Positions 57,191-64,000 of a stretch of 64,000 bases of DNA are shown one piece after another. The translations under genes were made by a program, and so were the position numbers. The notes under the pieces are model-generated. The model saw only the letters and a program-made list of their open reading frames with translations. It had not been told where the DNA came from and did no database searches. How positions within the stretch are numbered: position 1 is the stretch's first letter; each line of letters begins with the position of its first letter. This DNA comes from Siphonodentalium dalli (lineage: Eukaryota; Mollusca; Scaphopoda; Gadilida; Siphonodentaliidae): assembly GCA_032622095.1 (NCBI GenBank), contig CP136067.1, positions 60,026,893 to 60,090,892 of the forward strand. Reading direction: 5' to 3'.

Positions 57191-57417
57191 TTGTCTACCT
57201 GCTATTCTTGTTTGGCGCTGAATTTCCCTCCGTTCTGCCCTCCACCTTCTCTCGCGTGGTGTCATTTGTGCAGCACACAAACTGAGTATCATAACGATGA
57301 CAAGATGTATTCGTAGCTGTGTGAGTAGCATTCTACAAAATTAAATCATGCTTCGTCAATATTTACATGGTATATGCGGGTAATGTAAATGCAAATAACT
57401 TGCAATACATAGAGAAT

Positions 57418-57563
57418 ACCTACAGTTTTGTTTGAATACTGAAATATCTCATTCGTATCTGGAAAGAAACTTCGAGTTTTCACGAGCCACGAGTGAAAAT
57501 TAGATGTTTCTTTCCACACACGAATGAGATGTTTCAGGTACCGTATTCAAACAAAAACTGTAG
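57418..57563. repeat. Foldback element with ~70-bp arms
   Basis: ACCTACAGTTTTGTTTGAATAC...GAGTTTTCACGAG, split here at 20 bases, pairs with CGAGTGAAAATTAGATG... and CAAACAAAAACTGTAGGT on the other side. CTCATTCGTATCTGGAAAGA on the left matches TCTTTCCACACACGAATGAG on the right. Confidence 0.85.
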
Positions 57564-58672
57564 GTTTTCTTTTTATTATATACGCCTTATTACTGCTCAA
57601 AGTTGCTATATTATGCATGCAGCATTCTCACTTTTAATACGACAACAAGTAAAACAATTCACAGAAAGCAACACCTGGTTGACCCAAATTTCTTACACCG
57701 ATCAGCTGATAGTACTTAGCAAAACCGATATCAAGTGATGACGTCATGGCGTCATTCGGCAAGCTACAGTGAAATAACAAAATGCTACAATGAAACTAGA
57801 ATGCACTCAGAGAGATGCCAACGTGCGCAAAAATGTAATAAACAATAATTTAAAAAATAATTTCACTGTATTTTACTTAATTTATTTTATTTTATTTAAT
57901 GTTAGCAAAAAAAGACAATTACCATTTCTCATCTCATCACAGATAAAAGGCAAATTACTATATTAATCATTTAAGTAATTAAAACCAATTCCATGTTGCC
58001 GAAAGGATGAGACTTTAATATCGATTAAATTGTTTTCAGCGGCATATTTTCATTTTCATTTTCCGATAGTCAAAGTTGACAAAAGGAGCAATTATAAGAA
58101 ATAATTAATACCATTTGTGTAAATGTCATATGTAGGTCTATGTAGGTCCCGAAGGAGTCTATAGACTCTTTGGTGTAGAGTTCTGATGGAGAAAATGTAG
58201 GTCGATCTATTTTTGTCATAACTCTGACGTATTTTGACCTGGGAGAAAAAATCGAAATCGAGGCTCACTACGAGCATGCCAGTTTTAAATATAGAAACAG
58301 GGAATCCGAACAAATGGCGATATCGGCGACAAACAAATAATCGAAAACAACACATAAGATAAACATAGCAAAAACGCGGCACAGTAAAAATGTCAGAACG
58401 CCACGAGGTTTTACGTCGTTTTTGGTGACGTCATGGAGTGAAACGGAGTAGGGTGACACCAAGCTACGTACGAATCTGTCTGATCGCCATACTGTTGCGC
58501 GAGCGCACGTAATAACGAAACGTTATGTCACTATATTTACACTCCCACGTGTGTGAGTGAGTTTATTCGGCCCAATGCCCGGAATAGCACAGGAAATGCT
58601 CATAGAAGTGCCTTCCTTCTACATTTGGTCCCGTGAGTGGATGACTCGAATTTTGATCAGGTAATTTTGCCA
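57564..58672. other. No gene recognised
   Basis: AT-rich; open frames up to 96 codons without motif. Confidence 0.4.
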
Positions 58673-59030
58673 GAGGTCTCAACTCCGATTAGTAGATGGT
58701 CATAATATCGTGTAGAGATATCGACTCCAAGGAAAAGAGGTTAATAAGATCGTCTAGAGATATGACTCCGATGAACAGAGGGTCCTGAGATCATCTAGAG
58801 ATATGACTCCGAGGAACAGAGGTTAATAAGATCGTCTAGAGATATGACTCCGAGGGACAGAGGTTAATAAGATCGTCTAGAGATCTCGACTCCGATGAGT
58901 AGATGGTCATAATGTCGTGTAGATATATCGACTCCAAGGAATAGAGATTAATAAGATCGTCCAGAGATCTCGACTCCGATGAACAGAGGTTAATAAGATC
59001 GTATAGAGATATGACTCTGAGGAACAGTAT
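58673..59030. repeat. 41-bp minisatellite, about nine copies
   Basis: Units of the form GGTTAATAAGATCGTCTAGA then GATATGACTCCGAGGAACAGA, with a second subtype (GGTCATAATATCGTGTAGAG, ATATCGACTCCAAGGAA) near both ends of the array. Confidence 0.9.
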
Positions 59031-59097
59031 TTCTGATTGCCACAAGCCAAAAAAAAACCCACAATATAGTTGTAAAAATCATATATTTAGGAACATG

Positions 59098-59285
59098 TCC
59101 ATATCTGAGCAAAGCTCGCGTGCGAATGAATCAACTGTGACATGATAGCACCAGTCAGCAGTCGTCACTTAGACACGCTCTCACTCGAGATTATTTACAG
59201 CTCCACACTTTGACTGATTGTTTGACAATTCTAAACCGCGATGAAGAAAAGACGGATTCGTCATCTCAAGTTTAGCCTCGATAAC
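59098..59285 (-). repeat. Dispersed repeat D, copy 2
   Basis: Inverted partner of 25008-25190. It ends at the GATTCGTCATCTCAAGTTTA motif, which is also the end motif of the 24596-26412 element. Confidence 0.8.
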
Positions 59286-60435
59286 GTGACGGTACGGATT
59301 GTTGCACACGCGACAGCCATTAACGTCGGATCCAGATCCGACGATGTGCCTAGCACAGTGTCATCGCTGGATATGACACCGTAGAGGAGCGGAGGTACGA
59401 TATTCGTATATTTCAGCAATAATTTCAAATTAGTTTTTGCATTGAAAAAGAACTCAATGACCTATTGGCGAGCGCGCACTTAGTATACTGCTCGATGGTT
59501 GTTCCGCAACATATATGTAAGTAGTTATTAGCTGTACGAGGGCGATACGGGGGTCCGGGCTGTGAGTTTTTTTTATTGGGGGCACACATTTATAATTCCG
59601 GCTGAATCCGGCAAAGTATGGGTTAATATCGCCACTTGTGTTCGGCCGTGAGCACCGTGTGTGTATCGCTGGCTTTATATGACACCGCCGCATGGCTATC
59701 AAGATCACCAATAGACATCACAAGGGCGGTCCGGGCTGGTCCGGGCGGTGTTTAGTCACACCGCTGATCGCTGATTGATTAAACTTGGAATCACGCGTAA
59801 ATTGTGTAGGTGCTCTCAATTATATTGATGTTCAGCGTCTGTTTTCGAAGTTTTGGAACAGTTTATCCCGGAATTGTGTGTTGTAATTGGAAAATATAGT
59901 TTTTACTCGATCGATGGGCGTTGGAATTCTAAGAATGTGGTCAGGGCGTTTGTGAATTATGATCGTTAGAAGTGAGGGGTATCTGAAACGCGAACTTCCT
60001 TATTAAATATGTATTGTTTATCAATGCACCTTTTAAAGTGGCGCGCTCGTTTTAAACTAATAATTTTTTAATTTATATTTTACTCGTATTAACGATACGT
60101 CCCTGTGTCACTGGCATCAGTTTGCAATTTTGACGCTGTGAGCTAGAGCTTGTTCACAATTGGCATAGCGTTATCTCTCCCTATATTACACTGAAAACGT
60201 CCACTAACGACCGCTATTAAAATATTTTCACGTAATATTGGTCAATAATTATTCACGTCTATTAATTCGGATTCGCATATAGTTCTTCCCTATTGAATGA
60301 TACCGACAGTGGTGTCTGTTAACTGTTGACAAATACGTATATCGATTTTAAAATGACAAGTTCAGAGTGAATTCACTTATATTGGATGCAATTTGGCCTT
60401 TATTTATTTAGAGTTGACCTCTGTTCATTTTACAA
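59286..60435. other. No gene recognised
   Basis: Non-coding; no motif recognised. Confidence 0.4.
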
Positions 60436-60835
60436 GGACTTCTGTTTAGTTACATTTGACGTCTATTAATTTACATTTCACGTCTATTATATATATTTGA
60501 CGTCTAATAATTTACATTTCACGTCTCTTAATTTACATTTGACGTCTATTAATATACATTTTACATATATTATATACATTTGACGTCTAATAATTTACAT
60601 TTGACATATATTATTTACATTTCACGTCTATTAATTTACATTTAACGTCTATTAACTTACATTTCACGTCTATTAATTGAAATTTCACGTCTATTAATTT
60701 ACAGTTGACGTCCATTATTTACATATCACGTCTATTAATTTTCATTTGACTCATATTACGTTGGATTTGACTTATTGAGTATTAGTTAACGCCTATTGGT
60801 TTTTATTTGACGTATTATTAGACCAAATGCTCGTC
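60436..60835. repeat. 21-22-bp minisatellite, about 18 copies
   Basis: Variants of AATTTACATTTGACGTCTATT with TTGACGTC/TTCACGTC alternation and spacing of 18-24 bp. The ACGTC word is kept in most units. Confidence 0.9.
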
Positions 60836-61395
60836 CATACGTTAGGGCGCACATAAGCGGACGCAGTTTTATTTGCACTGTGTATATATGTGTAATTAAA
60901 CAGTTAAATGGGATTTAATAGGGATGTAATTATGTGACCTTTTCTTGAAGAAGAAATAGATCCATATCAGTCTCGCGAATATGCTTGATTGATCGATCAT
61001 CGTTTATTTTAATATCTACAACATAAAACCTTTCAAATATACTGCTATAGAACAGTATGCGAGACATTCATATATAGAGTGTTGCCTCCGATCAAGTGAT
61101 GAAACGCGAATATTTCGATACTATCACAAGACTAAATGGGGGTATACTATACATACACTTTATCAAACCACAAAGATTACCATATACTACCTTCAATATA
61201 TTCTAAACTTAACCAAAGTTGCCTACATACTCAGTGACTGAGACTGTATTTATACCTGGAAATTAAATTTGGTTATATTCACGAAGTCCACATATATACG
61301 CGAAATGTGCATGTTTTACGTTTTATGCAACCGCATTACTGTGTTTACCCCTTATCTCTAATGTTACAACATATATATATATGTCGCACACAAGA
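60836..61395. other. No feature seen
   Basis: AT-rich. Confidence 0.4.
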
Positions 61396-62255
61396 CTAAA
61401 TGCCTTTAAAATATATCTACCTATATTTTGTGTGTGTTCTGTTTCGGTACAACCACCGTCAAGCAACCAGTTTCAAGAAATTCGAATATTTTGCTTAGTA
61501 ATTTGTAACGAGGACGCGTAGAGATTTGTATTGGAAAGTAACTGGACGCGAATGTTGGTAACGATGGACGCGTTTTTTTTATATCTCGGACATATTTACC
61601 TTCACACGTCATGACATAGGCATATATGGGCCATTATTGGCATGTTTGAAGAACAATAAATGTTAATAATCGGATTATATATTTTTACACAACATAATTG
61701 GAAATAGACAATAATTGGCATTTGTATTGTGCTATGACTTAGTTAATGCCACTATACCCTTAAAAAATCAATGTTGTTGACATTCTGCTCATAGCGTTAC
61801 CCCCCCCCCCCCCCACCCAGATATTAATGCATGTTTGTCCCCCAGAACAGGGACGTAGTCAGAACGTCTCCGTTGGGGTCTGCCCATGCACCTCGATTTC
61901 TCCAACTTTATCCCATTTTGCCAGACAAAACTACCCTACCAAGTTCTAGAAGTTCCATTAGCACCGTCCCTTTTTGTGTTGGATGTTCCAACTGGTACGT
62001 CCCAACTGTTGGATATTTCGCACCTAACACCCTTCCAATGTGGAGAATATCTGACTGATGTCCATTTCAGTACAAAATTGTGGCCAAAAGCAGGGGGTCG
62101 TAATTAAATTCCAAGAGTTCTGGTGGCGGATCCTTTTCTGACCCCCGGTCGCATTTTTTTCATCACGTTTAAAGACAGATTATTACTACTAAAATGAATT
62201 TAAAATGCCAGGCTTTAAACTGCATGGGCCTACTTATTATTGGTTAATGAAATAG
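61396..62255 (+). repeat. Dispersed repeat C, copy 2
   Basis: Inverted partner of 37209-37866. Contains an additional ~200-bp central part (about 61680-61850) with a 15-bp C-run at 61800-61814. Confidence 0.85.
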
Positions 62256-62817
62256 TCTGACTATCATTTGTCATATATAGCTGGGACTAGTCACGACGTG
62301 GGAGAAAAGCCTGTTGTACATACGTATCTGTGTCACAAATCTATACTAATGTGGGTAGCCTATGGGTCTGGATGCTGAACCTTATTTGACAAGTTTAATT
62401 AACGAGTGTTTTGTGATTTCTTGGGATTGTCGTTACATGATTGGCATTTCATCGACATGGTTATTTAAAACAGTTTGCACCATTTGTCTGCCTTATCCTG
62501 CTATTTTTTTCACAATTTTTCATTAAACTTTTGGGGGTGCACACGGGTCCCCAATTTTCCTTGGAAAAAAACTTGCGATGGACGGGTGGGTTCCCCTGAT
62601 CAGACAGGAGAAAATCTTGCTTTCCTCTGTTGGTGGGTCCCCTGTTAAAATAGGAAATGTGTGGCTTGTGGTCTGACAAGTAGAACATAATTATGCACGG
62701 TATTTTTGGTACGAAACTTCCAACTAATTATAATTGAAGTATTGAAACATTATCACAGTTAGGTATGAGACGTCCAACCAATGTATGTGGTCACTTTCCT
62801 GATTTAGATAACAGTAT
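62256..62817. other. No gene recognised
   Basis: A 75-codon minus-strand frame (62461-62688) has no motif I recognise. Confidence 0.4.
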
Positions 62818-64000
62818 ATGTTGTTTTTTTTGCAGTTAAAGAATCTGTATTGTAGCGTGTGCAATTTTTCTATTATTTTTGCACATATATTCATTTATTC
62901 CTCTATCTGCACCAATTGTACAATTACGTCTATACTGTGGCTGTGGCCTCGCAGCGGGATGAAACTCATACGGAAGTCCCTACTGAAACCTCTTGTAATT
63001 AAACCATTTCTCATGGGAGTTGATCTAAACACATGGAGAATTTCAATAGGGACTTTCCAGTTTTCTTCACTAAACGGTCTCCCGAAAAGAACGCAGTCGC
63101 CCTCAAAATTCCGAGCAATCAAGCTCCCGTTTGGAATTAGCGCCATCAGACTTATTTTACTTTTGACATTACTTCTCGTACGCAGCGGCTCCTTCGAACT
63201 GAATCCTGGCCCTGGTAATAATGGTAATAATATTGATCGATCCCACGACAAATACCAAAGGCTCTCGATTTTTCACTTAAATATCAGAAGTATCAGACAT
63301 AAACTATACTGCGGCTGGTCGACGAAATCGAAGATTACGATATTTTGTGTTTCACCGAAACCCATATTGATGCAGCATTTCCCAGCCATAATATACAGCT
63401 TCGAGGATTCTCTGACCCTGAGAGATATGACGGTTCGAGCCATGGAGGAGGTATTGCAGTTTAGTTTGCTGATCATCTCGTCTTCGAACGAATACCCTCT
63501 CTCGAATTCGATGATTCAATATTGTGGATCAAGCTGACTTCCAGGGCCTCCCGCTATCTATTGTGTGTCTCATATCGTTATGATCAATTTTGTAATGAGA
63601 AGTACTGGAGCTGATTGACCAGTTCATATCGAATGCATTCGACTTTAATATCCCTATGATTCTAACTGGCGACTTCAACTCAAACGCATTAGACCCCTCA
63701 TAAAAAATCAGAGAAAACATATCGTTTTATAGTCTGCGAAACGTCATTGAATCACCAACCAGAGTGACACCGACAACCTCTATACTCTACTAGATCCCAT
63801 CATCGTGAATGACAATATTACATGTCAATCCGAAGTGATTGACTTTGGAAGATCCACATGAGACCACCATTGTGTACTTAAAATATGATTCGGACTCTAA
63901 TGTCCCCTTCCCCTAGTTAGGAATTATGGCAGTGGCGAATTCTACAAAGCTATAAAGCTCATTAAGGATCCAGAGTGGTTGCACTCTATCGAAGCAGCAC
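62818..64000 (+). pseudogene. 5' part of a LINE ORF2 with 2A-like motif, endonuclease broken
   Basis: The frame opening at 62818 runs through a hydrophobic stretch (LILLLTLLLV) to the motif FELNPGPG (63193-63216), then into an APE-type endonuclease start LSIFHLNIRS. After about 63320 the endonuclease continues in another frame: ILCFTETH (catalytic Glu), GGGIAVYL-like codons, IPMILTGDFNSNALDPS and a DHHCVL block with the catalytic His near 63870, interrupted by at least one stop and a further shift. Endonuclease nicks target DNA for LINE insertion. The 2A-like motif in many APE LINEs makes the ribosome skip a peptide bond at NPG/P. The element continues beyond the window. Confidence 0.75.

Noticed and set aside
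58673-60835. CRISPR-like arrays
   Set aside because: The units are contiguous tandem repeats without unique spacers, and the genome is eukaryotic.
62461-62688. 75-codon minus-strand ORF as a retroelement fragment
   Set aside because: No motif could be recognised and no neighbour supports it.

Overview
This is an AT-rich nuclear segment of an animal genome. It has no convincing intact host gene and no rRNA, tRNA or CRISPR feature that I can support. The content is transposable elements, their fragments, dispersed repeats, foldback (hairpin) elements and minisatellites. A Penelope-like element with a GIY-YIG domain, APE-type LINEs (one with a 2A-like NPGP motif), a Ty3/gypsy-type LTR element and many short hairpin repeats suggest a marine invertebrate, perhaps a lophotrochozoan such as a mollusc. 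That placement is inference, not proof.

Layout. 1-2210: dispersed repeat segments around a 20-bp minisatellite. About 3770-16900: a minus-strand LINE whose ORF2 is split by a 7.49-kb LTR retrotransposon (6511-13996). That element has 1073-bp LTRs that read as identical and a 4-bp target duplication (GTAT). It keeps a Gag-like zinc knuckle, protease and reverse transcriptase but has no recognisable capsid, RNase H or integrase. Upstream of the LINE ORF2 lie ORF1 (coiled coil, Asp/Arg-rich tract, RRM-like end) and one further ORF. 17815-18500: ~166-bp tandem repeats.

19462-26788 is bounded by 61-bp near-perfect terminal inverted repeats and a 5-bp duplication (TCATC). Inside are a 158-bp tandem array, a degenerate Penelope-like element (20911-23450; RT with a mutated catalytic Asp, GIY-YIG domain, hammerhead-like 3' motif), a decayed tandem array with an inserted hairpin, and a 1.8-kb non-autonomous TIR element (24596-26412).

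26800-48000 is mostly featureless. It holds simple and tandem repeats, dispersed repeats whose partners lie elsewhere in the window, and a 5'-truncated LINE inserted into a TCA/TCG microsatellite (about 41910-43628). 48645-51300 is a 2.65-kb foldback with minisatellite in both arms. 52384-57563 holds several hairpin elements, one present in two copies with a paired base change. 58673-60835 has two minisatellites. 61396-62260 is an inverted partner of 37209-37866. 62818-64000 is the 5' part of another LINE, which runs off the window.

The retroelement proteins belong to self-mobilising elements, most now broken. No operon-like or multi-gene host pathway is visible.
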